From contig NZ_VOQR01000001.1 in NCBI RefSeq assembly GCF_007995065.1, forward strand, positions 3,476,501-3,540,500: DNA of 64,000 bases, read 5' to 3'. Numbering within the stretch: the stretch's first letter is position 1; every line of letters begins with the position of its first letter. The DNA is from Sphingomonas ginsenosidivorax. GTDB taxonomy: Bacteria; Pseudomonadota; Alphaproteobacteria; Sphingomonadales; Sphingomonadaceae. Position numbers and translations under genes: made by a program. This document shows, piece after piece, positions 7,901 through 15,974 of the stretch. Under the pieces are notes generated by a model. It did no database searches, was not told the origin of the DNA, and worked only from the letters and a program-made list of their open reading frames with translations.

Positions 7901-10013
7901 GTATGCGCGCGACGAGATCCAGGGCAACGGGCTCAGCGGCCCGTACCGCCTGCGTGGCCGCAACCTCGTTCCGAACAGCGACAAGCTGCGCATCGAGGTC
8001 CGCGACCGCTTCCGCTCGGAGCTGATCGTGTCGAGCCGGGCACTGACGCGCCACATCGATTACGACATCGACACCCGACTGGGCACGCTGCGCTTCCGCG
8101 AGCCGATCCTCAGCCGCGACAGCGCGCTGAACCCGATCTTCATCGTCGCCGATTACGAGGTCGAGGGCGGCCGCTCCGCGAAACTCGCCGCCGCCGCACG
8201 CGTCGCGACCAGGATGTTCGCGGACCGCGTCGAGATCGGTGCCAGCGTCATCCGCGACGAGACCGTGGGCGACGCGACCGTCGCCGGCGTCGACGTGAAG
8301 GTCCGCGCGACCAGGACGACCGAGATCCGCGGCGAACTGGGCAGCGGCGGACGCGGCGGGATCGGCAAGGGGCGTGCGTTCATCGCCGAGGTCGATCATC
8401 ACGGCGCCACGCTCGACCTGCTCGCCTATGCGCGCCAGCAGGACACCGCGTTCGGTGTCGGCCAGCAGAACCTGGTCGAGGCAGGAACGCGGAAGCTGGG
8501 GTTCGATGGCCGGCTGCGGCTGACCGACCGGCTCAGCCTGACCGGTACCGCCTGGCACCAGACCCAGCTCGACAGTCCGGCGACGCGGATCGCGGGCGAC
8601 ATGCGGCTGGAATACAAGCGCGAGACGGGGACGGTCTTCATCGGCGGCCAGGTCTCGTCGGATCGCGGGATCGACGGCGAGAAGCGCGATTCGCGGCTGC
8701 TCACGATCGGCGGCAGCCAGTCGCTGTTCGGCGACGCGCTCGTGCTCGGCGGGCAGACGCAGGTCGCGCCGGGCGGCGACGACGACAGCGTCGACTTCCC
8801 CATCCGGCACCAGCTGACCGCGTCGTACCAGATCCGCCCCGGCATCCGCCTGATCGGCGGTTACGAGATCGCCGACGGTGCCGACTTCGTCGCGCATACC
8901 AAGCGGATCGGCGTCGATGTCGCGCCCTGGACCGGCGCCAAGGTCATGACGACGGTCAACCAGCAGGCGGCCAGAGACATGGCCAGAGACATGGCCAGAG
9001 ACATGGGCAGCGAGGTCGGCGGCGAGAACGGCCAGCGCACCTATGCGCAATATGGTCTCAGCCAGTCGGTCCCGCTGGGCAAGCGCTGGACCGTCGATGG
9101 CACGCTCGATTCGAGCCGCACGCTGAAGGGCCAGATTCCGACGGGTGCGGTGATCAACGCGTTCCAGCCGATCGCATCGGGCGGCGCGCTCGGCCAAAGC
9201 GGGGAGCAGCAGATCGGCGACTACACTGCGGCGACGATCGGCGGCAATTACCGCGGCGATCGCTGGTCGTGGAACGCGCGCCTCGAATATCGCGCCGCCG
9301 ACGCCGGCCATCGCTGGGGGATCACCTCCAATTTCCTCCGTACGCTGGGGGAGGGGAAGACGCTCGCCTCGGGGCTGCGCGCCTATACCGTCACCGACAA
9401 GACGGGCGCGGTCGCGGCCTATGCCAATGCCGATCTCGCCATCGCCTGGCGCCCGCTCGACAGCCGCTGGTCGCTGCTCGAGCGCCTCGAACTGCGTCAC
9501 GAGCGCGCCGACCGCGGCTTCACCGACGACAACACGCTCGGCGTTCCGGCCTATGGCGCGGGCGACCAAGTGACGTCGCGGATCATCAACAACCTCGCGC
9601 TCAACTACCGTACCGGCGCGGAAGGCGCGGGCCACGGGCTCGAAGCGACGGTGTATTACGGCGCCAAGTATGTCGCAGGCCGGTTCGCCGACAATCGCTA
9701 TGACGGCTATATCGACGTCACCGGGTTCGACCTGCGCCGCGATCTCGGCAGCCGGTTCGATATCGGCGTGCAGGGATCGGTACAGCATGCCTGGTCCCGC
9801 GGCGCGGTGTCGTGGAGCGGCGGGCCGTCGGCCGGCGTGTCGCCTGCCGCCAATATCTGGGTCAGTGCGGGCTACAACATCGCCGGCTATCGCGATCGCG
9901 ATTTCGAGGACGACCGCTACACGCGGCAGGGACCGTATCTGACGATGCGGATGAAGTTCGACCAGGCGACGCTGGGCGGGGTGACCCGCGCCCTGTTCGG
10001 GGGGCGGCGATGA
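4971..10013 (+). CDS. Giant outer-membrane protein: DUF11, SdrD-B-like and barrel domains
   Basis: A 1680-residue protein. In order: a signal peptide ending near GALPAQ; the shared module NTATLSFG...SSNTVSLDV; a beta-rich region to about 340; a DUF11 domain at about 341-465 (PGDVIQYRIQVTNRGTDAA); an SdrD-B/carboxypeptidase-regulatory-like domain at about 473-537 (TDRDGLYHFEGVRRGRHVVQ); two more beta-sandwich regions to about 805; and from about 823 a long alternating-strand region that looks like a large outer-membrane barrel. ATG 4971 gives a normal leader; GTG 4941 is the alternative. It is the last gene of a four-gene set, and the barrel could export or anchor the small DUF11 proteins. No named family is recognised for the whole. 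Confidence 0.75.
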   Translation: MPGFRLLARLGAVLLGLSAGALPAQVAPTRVVNTATLSFGPEAARRTVSSNTVSLDVVRTKRPTSFSLRLLPPGYTLSGLKCQATPTVVTTAAPIDAATLAAAPRLTTLDIRTPLIVVIDNPGDNLDPTTRETVSVAVEVGAVRNALLLLETAPDSGVFAGGVPATGQGPAGTEACDLPMKRGENLTLSFVENDNSFASSISLLIDPAGYVFDSQTAELIDGAVVSLVDDKGAPASVFGDDGVSAYPATVTTGQPVTDASGRVYPALPGHYRFPLAPPGRYFIKIKPPGAYTAPSTMPREALAALKDAAGQPFMLNDASFGGGLTLQDPEPFYADIPVDKASNSVLLLTKTASVRQASPGDVIQYRIQVTNRGTDAARALHLSDILPAGLRYERGSTRGADEPSVASDARTLDFAVPALAGGQTLDLRYVVTVAPGAPVGEALNRAVMRGVGIASNEAAASVRLQPLLFTDAMTIIGRVTEGNCGDPVDHRKGVAGVRLLMEDGTFVVTDRDGLYHFEGVRRGRHVVQLDTASIPPTHTPVTCDSDTRQAGSAISRFVEGDGGLLKRVDFQLKPTGAAQAAAQALPIAVVDDATAAGNRDWMATRPPPGIDWLFPAADHNPRSPTQRVVIKHGADQRIALSINGRQVDPMTFDGTDGDATTGLALSKWTGIALTDGDNRLQARVLAADGRVVRTLDRTVHYAGPGVRAVVDLAHSRLVADGLTRPLLAVRVTDKDGRPVRAGTPIPFTVDQPYAAAITVEREQARQMNGDRTGASAQVVGDDGLAFLALQPTTQAGAVRAVVSLVEDKTIRTSEIRGWLAGSQKSWVVVGFGAGSIGYDMLSKRQSGLPRAERNAVVTDGQLAFYAKGRVKGSWLATIAYDSDRKYDPDRGLLGTIDPDRYYTVYGDGSRQGYDAATRRKLYLRLERREIYALFGDFETGFTDTQLLRYNRTLNGVKAAYEGKAVRATGFAAHTDTLYARDEIQGNGLSGPYRLRGRNLVPNSDKLRIEVRDRFRSELIVSSRALTRHIDYDIDTRLGTLRFREPILSRDSALNPIFIVADYEVEGGRSAKLAAAARVATRMFADRVEIGASVIRDETVGDATVAGVDVKVRATRTTEIRGELGSGGRGGIGKGRAFIAEVDHHGATLDLLAYARQQDTAFGVGQQNLVEAGTRKLGFDGRLRLTDRLSLTGTAWHQTQLDSPATRIAGDMRLEYKRETGTVFIGGQVSSDRGIDGEKRDSRLLTIGGSQSLFGDALVLGGQTQVAPGGDDDSVDFPIRHQLTASYQIRPGIRLIGGYEIADGADFVAHTKRIGVDVAPWTGAKVMTTVNQQAARDMARDMARDMGSEVGGENGQRTYAQYGLSQSVPLGKRWTVDGTLDSSRTLKGQIPTGAVINAFQPIASGGALGQSGEQQIGDYTAATIGGNYRGDRWSWNARLEYRAADAGHRWGITSNFLRTLGEGKTLASGLRAYTVTDKTGAVAAYANADLAIAWRPLDSRWSLLERLELRHERADRGFTDDNTLGVPAYGAGDQVTSRIINNLALNYRTGAEGAGHGLEATVYYGAKYVAGRFADNRYDGYIDVTGFDLRRDLGSRFDIGVQGSVQHAWSRGAVSWSGGPSAGVSPAANIWVSAGYNIAGYRDRDFEDDRYTRQGPYLTMRMKFDQATLGGVTRALFGGRR
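8970..9005 (+). repeat. Three perfect 12-bp tandem repeats inside the giant gene
   Basis: GCCAGAGACATG occurs three times in a row, coding for the periodic stretch ARDMARDMARDM in the barrel region. It is in frame and is likely a recent slippage expansion in a surface or periplasmic loop. Confidence 0.9.
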
Positions 10014-10133
10014 CGGCGGACGGTCCCGAAACTGCATCGGTAATGCATGACGATGCGACTTTTCCGCACTGCGTCACGTTCCAAACATGGCCGATTTGTG
10101 CAACACTCACGATTGCAATCGAGGAACCTCGCG

Positions 10134-10754
10134 ATGCTCGATGACAAGAACGACCCCCCGCATGACCGTCCGGGTCCGGCCCTGGCCGTGACGCCGCAGG
10201 AGCGCCGCGGCGGCAAGCGACATTCGATCGTCCTGCTGATCGGCAAGGTCTGTCGCGGCGACCAGGAATCGGTCTGCCTGGTCCACAACATCTCGAAATT
10301 CGGGCTGATGGCGCGGTTCACGACCCCGCCGGTGGTGGGCGAGACGCTGCGGATCGAGGTCCGCGGCCTGCCTCTGGTCCCGGGGACGGTGCGCTGGGTC
10401 AACGGTCTGAAGGCGGGGTTCGAATTCGATCAGCCCCAGGATGTCGACCGGGTCTTCACGCTGAAGCTGGAGGATGGCCGGATCGCGCGATCGCCGCGAT
10501 TCCCGATCGCGGCGCTCGCGCGGCTGCGTTTCGACGGCGCGCCGTTCACCGCGGCGTTGATCGATATCTCGGCCGGCGGGGCAAAGTTGATGGGCGATAC
10601 GCCCGTCACGCTCGGACTGACCGGCCAGATCATGCTGCCCGACACGGAGACGTCGGTCTACGGCACGATCTGCTGGACCCGCGACGAACGATTCGGATTT
10701 CGCTTCGTCGCGCCGCTATCGCTGACGACGCTGTCGGTCGTTCTGGGGTGCTGA
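10134..10754 (+). CDS. Tandem PilZ-domain protein, probable c-di-GMP receptor
   Basis: A 206-residue cytoplasmic protein with two PilZ-type domains. The first has both c-di-GMP-binding motifs: RGGKR (RxxxR, about residue 22) and NISKFG (N/DxSxxG). The second keeps DISAGG but has a weaker arginine motif (RSPR), so it may not bind. ATG 10134 is chosen because GAGGAA precedes it; an upstream in-frame extension lacks a ribosome site. It follows the giant barrel gene on the same strand after 120 bases, which suggests control of the surface system by c-di-GMP, although separate transcription is equally possible. Confidence 0.85.
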   Translation: MLDDKNDPPHDRPGPALAVTPQERRGGKRHSIVLLIGKVCRGDQESVCLVHNISKFGLMARFTTPPVVGETLRIEVRGLPLVPGTVRWVNGLKAGFEFDQPQDVDRVFTLKLEDGRIARSPRFPIAALARLRFDGAPFTAALIDISAGGAKLMGDTPVTLGLTGQIMLPDTETSVYGTICWTRDERFGFRFVAPLSLTTLSVVLGC

Positions 10755-10800
10755 TGCCATAGAGGCGCCTCCGCACCGGCCGATCCCGAATCGGGCGGGG

Positions 10801-10950
10801 CTATTTCTCGTCGGTCGTCAGCTTGATCTTGTTGGGCAGCTTCTTGCCCTTGGTTCGACGCGACGGCAGCTGGACGGGGTTCTTCTTCTTCCACTGCGCG
10901 AAGGTCATCGGGCCGTCGGGCGTGTCGATCATCGTATCGTCGATGGACAT
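10801..10950 (-). CDS. Small basic hypothetical protein (49 aa)
   Basis: A 49-residue protein with an acidic start (MSIDDTMIDTPDGPMTF) and a lysine/arginine-rich second half (PSRRTKGKKLPNKIKL). The ATG at 10950 has GGAG nine bases upstream. Charge suggests nucleic-acid or ribosome contact, but this is only a guess. It is convergent with the PilZ gene and directly downstream of tRNA-Leu on the same strand, with about 50 bases between, so it may share that transcript. I do not recognise the family. Confidence 0.6.
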   Translation of the reverse strand: MSIDDTMIDTPDGPMTFAQWKKKNPVQLPSRRTKGKKLPNKIKLTTDEK

Positions 10951-11000
10951 CTGCTCTCCGGGGCCCCGCCTGGCAGGGAAGACCCTGGCAGGGGAGAAAA

Positions 11001-11087
11001 TGGTGCGGCCGAGAAGACTCGAACTTCCACGGGCTTTCGCCCACAACGACCTCAACGTTGCGCGTCTACCAGTTCCGCCACGGCCGC
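11001..11087 (-). tRNA. tRNA-Leu (anticodon GAG), CCA encoded
   Basis: An 87-nt cloverleaf on the minus strand. The acceptor stem pairs GCGGCCG with CGGCCGC, followed by discriminator A and an encoded CCA. The anticodon stem CAACG/CGTTG holds the loop TTGAGGT, giving anticodon GAG. A long variable arm (GGGCGAAAGCCC) marks the class II leucine type, and the T loop carries TTCGAGT. Confidence 0.96.
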
Positions 11088-11210
11088 ACGTGATACAGGC
11101 CGGACTTTCACCCGGCAGCTGGTAGGCCGGTGCCACTAGCAAGGCTTTTGCGCCGCTGCAACGCCTTTGCGCGCATTCCCAAACAAAGCCGCACCGGGTA
11201 GCTGGGACGG

Positions 11211-12602
11211 ATGGGCATTCTCCTCTCGCAGACCACCCGGGCGGAGACGGGGCGCATCCTCGCGCTCGCCTGGCCGGTCGCGCTCACCAGCCTCAACTGG
11301 ACGATCCTCCATGTCACCGACGTGGTCGTGGTCGGTCTGGTCGGCGCGCACGAGGTCGCGGCGCTGGGGGCCAGCCGCGCACTCACCTTCATCGCTATCG
11401 TCGCCGGGCTCGCCTGGCTGTCGGGTGTCATCGTCCAGACCTCGCGCGCCGACGGCGCGGGCGACCTGCCGCGCACCGGGCAGGTGCTGCGCGAGGGCAG
11501 CGTGTTCGCGCTGCTGCTGGGGCTCGTGCTGGCCGCGATCCTGGTGGTATTCGCGACGCCCATGCTGGCGGCGCTCGGCGTCGCGCCGACGCTCGTCGCG
11601 CCGGCCGCCCGGGTCGTCCGGGTGATGGCGCTCAGCTATCCGCCGCAACTCGTGATGCTCGCGGCGAGCTTCTTCCTCGAAGGGGTCAGCCGTCCGCAGC
11701 GCGTGACGATCGTGAACCTGTCGATCCTGCCGCTCAACGCGGTGCTGGCCTGGGCACTGAGTGGTGGCCATCTCGGGCTGCCCGCGCTGGGCGCGGTGGG
11801 GGCGGCCGCCGCGACCGTGATCGCATCGCTGCTCGGCGCGGTCGGCATGGTCGCGGCGGCGCTGCTGCTGCCCCGCGCCGCCGAACGCGGGACGCGGCGG
11901 ATCGATCGGGCGGCCTGGATCGGCGTGCCGCGCGGCGTGGTCGCGCTGGCGGCGTTCGGGATCGTGCCGGCGATCGCATCGGGGCTGGAGCTCGCGGGGT
12001 TTTCGATCCTGATCGCGCTCTCGACCCGATTCGGCGATTCGGTCGCGCATGCGTTCCAGATCGTGTTCGCGGCGCATAACGTGACCTTCGCGCTGGCGCT
12101 GGGCCTGGGCTCCGCGGCGGGCGTGCGCGTCGGCAATGCGGTGGGCGAGGGGGATCCGCTGGCAGGCGTATCGCGGGCGCTGATCGCGACGGCGCTCGCG
12201 ATGCTGGCGCTCGGCGCCGCCGCGGCACTGCTGATCGCCGGTCGCGGACCGATCGTCGCGGGCTTCCCCGCCGATCCCGCTGTCCACCGCGTCGCGCTGG
12301 CGATGCTGCCGGTCTGGGCGCCGTTCATCCTGTTCGACGGCGCGCAGGTCGTGCTGGTCTATGCGCTGCGTTCGCTCGGCGATCAGGTGGTGGCGGGCGT
12401 CAACAGCATTGCCGCCTATTTCGTCGTGACCGGCGGGGCGGGGTGGTGGCTGGTCCAGGCCGGGTACGGGCCGATCGCGCTGGTCTGGGCGTCGGGGCTG
12501 GGCATGCTCACCGCCGCGATCCTCCACGGCGCGCGGTTCTGGCAGGTCGCGCGGCGGTTGCGCCACGAAGGCGCGATTGGCCTGCCTGTCGGCAGCCGCT
12601 AG
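11211..12602 (+). CDS. MATE family multidrug/sodium-coupled efflux transporter
   Basis: A 463-residue inner-membrane protein with about twelve hydrophobic segments in two similar halves, as in MATE exporters. Telling segments are LAWPVALTSLNWTILHVTDV near the N terminus, SFFLEGVSRPQ at the end of the first half, and GLGSAAGVRVGNAVGEGD in the second half, the typical R-VGNxxGxxD signature. Such proteins export drugs or metabolites against Na+ or H+. The length matches the family. The ATG follows GGGACGG. nhaA starts nine bases after its stop, so the two are probably one operon. The substrate cannot be read from the sequence. Confidence 0.9.
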   Translation: MGILLSQTTRAETGRILALAWPVALTSLNWTILHVTDVVVVGLVGAHEVAALGASRALTFIAIVAGLAWLSGVIVQTSRADGAGDLPRTGQVLREGSVFALLLGLVLAAILVVFATPMLAALGVAPTLVAPAARVVRVMALSYPPQLVMLAASFFLEGVSRPQRVTIVNLSILPLNAVLAWALSGGHLGLPALGAVGAAAATVIASLLGAVGMVAAALLLPRAAERGTRRIDRAAWIGVPRGVVALAAFGIVPAIASGLELAGFSILIALSTRFGDSVAHAFQIVFAAHNVTFALALGLGSAAGVRVGNAVGEGDPLAGVSRALIATALAMLALGAAAALLIAGRGPIVAGFPADPAVHRVALAMLPVWAPFILFDGAQVVLVYALRSLGDQVVAGVNSIAAYFVVTGGAGWWLVQAGYGPIALVWASGLGMLTAAILHGARFWQVARRLRHEGAIGLPVGSR

Positions 12603-12610
12603 GGGGATCC

Positions 12611-13735
12611 ATGGCCGGCACCTCCCGATCCTCGGCGCGAGCGTGGCTCGCCAACCCGGCTGCCGGCGGGATCGTGCTGATCGCCGCGGCGGCCTGTGCG
12701 ATCTGGGTCGCCAATTCGCCGCTGGCGCCGGCCTATGCGGCGCTGCTGCACGCGCCGGCCGGACCGTTGTCGGTGCATGCGTGGATCGACGATGCGCTGA
12801 TGGCGCTGTTCTTCCTGCTCGTCGGGCTGGAGATCAAGTACGAACTGGTCGCGGGACAGCTGGCGACGGCGGCGCGGCGGCGGTTGCCGTTCGTCGCGGC
12901 CGCCGCCGGGATGGCGGTGCCGGCGCTGGTGTATCTAGCGATCGCCGGGACGGGCCTCTCGCGCGGCTGGGCGATCCCCGCAGCGACCGACATCGCGTTC
13001 GCGATCGGGGTGCTGGCGCTGCTGGGCAGTAGGGCGCCCGCGTCGCTCAAGGTGTTCCTGACCGCGGTGGCGATCGCCGACGACATGGGCGCGGTGGCGA
13101 TCATCGCGGTCGGCTATACCGAGGCGATCGATCTGGAGGCGCTGGCGGCGGCGGCGGGTGTGGTCGCCGCTTTGGTCGCGCTCGACCGGCATGGCGAGCG
13201 GCGCGTCTGGCCGTATCTGGCGGGGTTCGCGCTGCTGTGGGTGCTGGTGCTGATGTCGGGCGTGCACGCGACGATCGCGGGCGTCGTCGCGGCGCTTACC
13301 ATCCCGGCGGCCCCGGCCAGGCGGATCGAGCATGCGGTGCAGCCCTGGGTCGCGTTCGCGATCCTGCCGCTGTTCGCGTTCGCCAATGCCGGGGTGGCGC
13401 TCAGCGGGATCGGCTGGGCGACGCTCGCGGATCCCCTGGTGCTGGGGGTCGGCGCGGGGCTGTTCGTCGGCAAGCAGGCCGGCATCCTCGGCGCGATCTG
13501 GATCGCCGACCGGACCGGGTTCGCGCCGCGGCCGGCGGGCGCGAGCTGGACGCAGATCTGGGGCGTGGCCCTGCTCGCGGGGATCGGGTTCACGATGAGC
13601 CTGTTCATCGGCGGCCTGGCCTTTACCGGGGACCCGGCGCGGCTCGACGCGGTCAAGCTCGGCGTGCTGGCGGGGTCGGTCCTCGCGGCGGTTTCGGGGT
13701 TTGCGGTACTCTGGTGGACGGGGCGAAGGACATGA
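12611..13735 (+). CDS. nhaA: Na+/H+ antiporter NhaA
   Basis: A 374-residue inner-membrane antiporter exchanging internal Na+ (or Li+) for protons in pH and salt homeostasis. The key aspartate pair is present as D157-D158 in AIADDMGAVAII, and the transporter fold segment ATDIAFAIGVLALLGSRAP precedes it. There are about eleven to twelve membrane segments, and the length is close to the usual 380-390. ATG 12611 is preceded by AGGGGG. Its stop overlaps the ATG run of the next gene, so translation is likely coupled. Pairing with a MATE exporter upstream fits a cation-stress operon, which is inference. Confidence 0.93.
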   Translation: MAGTSRSSARAWLANPAAGGIVLIAAAACAIWVANSPLAPAYAALLHAPAGPLSVHAWIDDALMALFFLLVGLEIKYELVAGQLATAARRRLPFVAAAAGMAVPALVYLAIAGTGLSRGWAIPAATDIAFAIGVLALLGSRAPASLKVFLTAVAIADDMGAVAIIAVGYTEAIDLEALAAAAGVVAALVALDRHGERRVWPYLAGFALLWVLVLMSGVHATIAGVVAALTIPAAPARRIEHAVQPWVAFAILPLFAFANAGVALSGIGWATLADPLVLGVGAGLFVGKQAGILGAIWIADRTGFAPRPAGASWTQIWGVALLAGIGFTMSLFIGGLAFTGDPARLDAVKLGVLAGSVLAAVSGFAVLWWTGRRT

Positions 13736-14739
13736 TGCGGATATTCTACGACGACGCGCAGCGGACGCATGCGCCGGCGCGCGAGCTGCATAACGGCGCG
13801 TTTGCCGCCTATGCCGAGACGCCCGCGCGGCTCGACGCGATCCTGAAGGCGGTGGGCCCCACCGAGACCCCGGCCGATCGCGGCGAGGCGCCGATCCTCG
13901 CGGTCCACGATGCCGCGTACATTGCCTTCCTCAAGGACGCGCCGCGACTGTGGCAGGAGGCCGGGCGGTCGGGAGATGCGATCCCCTACGCCTTCCCGAT
14001 TCGCGGGCGGCGGCCGTTGCGGCTCGACCGGGTCGATGCGCTGCTGGGCGCGCATGCGTTCGACGCGACCACGCCGATCACCGCGGACACCTGGCGCTCG
14101 GCCTATGCGAGCGCGCAGTCGGCGCTGGCGGCGACGCAGGCGGTGCTGGACGGCGAGCGTGCGGCATTCGCGCTGTGCCGGCCGCCGGGCCATCATGCCG
14201 GCGCGGATTACTGTGGCGGCTATTGCCACCTGAACGTCGCGGCGATTGCGGCGCAGGCGGCGCGCGATGCGGGCGTCGAGCGGGTCGCGATCCTCGACAT
14301 CGACTATCACCACGGCAACGGCACGCAGGACATTTTCTACGCGCGCGGCGACGTGTTCTATGCGTCGGTCCATGCCGATCCCAAGCGCGACTACCCCTTC
14401 TACTGGGGGCATGCCGACGAGACGGGGGAGGGCCCGGGGCTGGGGACCACGCTCAACCTGCCCCTCCCGCACGGCACCACCCGCGATGCGTTCCGCGCGG
14501 CGCAGGCGCAGGCCCTGGAGCGAATCGCGGCGTTCGACCCCGGGCTGCTGGTCGTCAGCTTCGGCGCGGACACCTGGGAGGGCGACCCGATCTCGCAGTT
14601 CGCGCTGACCACGCCGGACTATGCGGTGCTGGCCAGCGACATCGCGGCGCGCGGCTGGCCGACCGTGATCGTCATGGAAGGCGGCTATGCGGTCAACGCG
14701 CTCGGCCACAATGTCCTGAGCTTCCTCGCCGGGTTCTAG
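13735..14739 (+). CDS. Histone-deacetylase family amidohydrolase (acetylpolyamine type)
   Basis: A 334-residue zinc hydrolase of the arginase/deacetylase fold. Visible motifs are RPPGHHAG (the two catalytic histidines), DIDYHHGNGTQ (metal-binding D and H) and SFGADTWEGDP (second metal Asp), plus the C-terminal EGGY. Proteobacterial members with this layout act on acetylated polyamines rather than histones; AphA-like activity is likely but not proven. Two adjacent start codons exist, ATG 13732 and ATG 13735; the second is four bases from AAGGA and I prefer it. It overlaps the end of nhaA and is convergent with the dipeptidase, sharing four bases. Confidence 0.88.
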   Translation: MRIFYDDAQRTHAPARELHNGAFAAYAETPARLDAILKAVGPTETPADRGEAPILAVHDAAYIAFLKDAPRLWQEAGRSGDAIPYAFPIRGRRPLRLDRVDALLGAHAFDATTPITADTWRSAYASAQSALAATQAVLDGERAAFALCRPPGHHAGADYCGGYCHLNVAAIAAQAARDAGVERVAILDIDYHHGNGTQDIFYARGDVFYASVHADPKRDYPFYWGHADETGEGPGLGTTLNLPLPHGTTRDAFRAAQAQALERIAAFDPGLLVVSFGADTWEGDPISQFALTTPDYAVLASDIAARGWPTVIVMEGGYAVNALGHNVLSFLAGF

Positions 14740-15974
14740 CGCGAGGCGATGTCGGTCGCGTCGTTCACGGCTGTCCCGGCCATGCTGTTAGCGACCGCCT
14801 CGACCCGTTTCATGACGCGCAGGATGTTGCCGCCCGCCAGCTTTTCCAGGTCGGCATCGCTCCACCCGCGGCGCGCCAGCTCGGCGAACAGCACGGGATA
14901 GCTGTCCACGCCTTTCATGTCCGCGGGCCCGGTGCCCTGGATGCCGTCATAGTCGCCGCCGAGGCCGACATGGTCGTGGCCCGCGACCCTGGCGATATGG
15001 TCGACATGATCGGCGACGGTCGCGGCGGTGACGCGCGGTTCGGGATGCGCGGCGTCCCAGGCGATCAGCGGTCCCGCCGCCTTGCTGCCGTACGCGTTGC
15101 CGGGGACGCCGACGGACTTCGCATGGGCGGACCGGGCCTGGTCCCAGGCGCGCCATTCGGTCGACAGGAAGGCGGGGTAGCAATTGACCATCACCACGCC
15201 GCCATTGGCGCCGATCGCGGCGAGCAGGTCGTCGGGGATGTTGCGCGGCGCGTCGGCAAGTGCACGCGCGCTGGAGTGCGACGCGATCACCGGTGCCTTG
15301 CTCACGGCGAGCGCGGCGCGCATCGTCGCGTCGGAGACGTGCGCGAGATCGACGATCATGCCGATCCGGTTCATCTCGGTGACGACCTGGCGACCGAAGG
15401 CTGTGAGCCCATTGGCGCGCGGGGCATCGGTGGACGAATCCGCCCAGGCGAGGCTCTTGCCGTGCGTCAGCGTCATATAGGACACGCCGAGCGCGCGATA
15501 TTCGCGCAGCACCGACAGCCGGCCGTCGATCTGGTGCCCCCCCTCGACCCCGATCAGCGAGGCGATCCTGCCCGCTTTCTCGATGCGGCGGATGTCGTCG
15601 GCGGTGGTCGCGAGCTCGAACGTCTTCGGATTGGCGGCGACCATCCGGCGGACGATGTCGATCTCCTCGAGCGTCGTCTCGACCGCGTCCGGACCGGTGG
15701 TGTCGGCGGGGATCCAGACCGACCAGAACTGTGCGCCGACCCGGCCCTTGCGCAGCCGCGGGATGTCGGTCTGCATCGGATAGGGCAGCGCGGCCGTGCC
15801 CTGCGCCAGCGGCACGGCCTCGGGCTTTGCGTCGCCATGCTCGCGAATCTCCCAGGGCAGGTCGTTATGGCCGTCGATCACCGGGGTGCGCGTGAGAATG
15901 CGGTCGACGCGCGCGACGATAGCGGGTGTGGCGACTGTGGGGGATGCGGCGAGGAGGAGAAGCGCGGTGATCAT
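14736..15974 (-). CDS. Membrane dipeptidase (peptidase M19), exported
   Basis: A 412-residue metallo-dipeptidase with a short signal peptide (about residues 1-16). It hydrolyses dipeptides, and family members also act on D-amino-acid dipeptides, probably in the periplasm. Features are DGHNDLPW (first metal histidines/Asp), GVEGGHQIDG (bridging Glu), IVDLAHVSD and PVIASHSSARA (further metal histidines), and GLGGDYDGIQG near the end. Length agrees with the bacterial family. It is a single gene, convergent with the deacetylase-like gene and overlapping it by four bases. Confidence 0.93.
   Translation of the reverse strand: MITALLLLAASPTVATPAIVARVDRILTRTPVIDGHNDLPWEIREHGDAKPEAVPLAQGTAALPYPMQTDIPRLRKGRVGAQFWSVWIPADTTGPDAVETTLEEIDIVRRMVAANPKTFELATTADDIRRIEKAGRIASLIGVEGGHQIDGRLSVLREYRALGVSYMTLTHGKSLAWADSSTDAPRANGLTAFGRQVVTEMNRIGMIVDLAHVSDATMRAALAVSKAPVIASHSSARALADAPRNIPDDLLAAIGANGGVVMVNCYPAFLSTEWRAWDQARSAHAKSVGVPGNAYGSKAAGPLIAWDAAHPEPRVTAATVADHVDHIARVAGHDHVGLGGDYDGIQGTGPADMKGVDSYPVLFAELARRGWSDADLEKLAGGNILRVMKRVEAVANSMAGTAVNDATDIASR

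Noticed and set aside
4896-10037. A 1713-codon open frame antisense to the giant barrel gene
   Set aside because: It mirrors the third-codon GC bias of the plus-strand gene, its translation is low-complexity Ala/Arg/Asp-rich, and it lacks domains and a signal peptide. The plus-strand protein has clear domains.
11001-11087. tRNA-Leu as an integration site (attB)
   Set aside because: No integrase gene and no duplicated tRNA 3' end were seen nearby.
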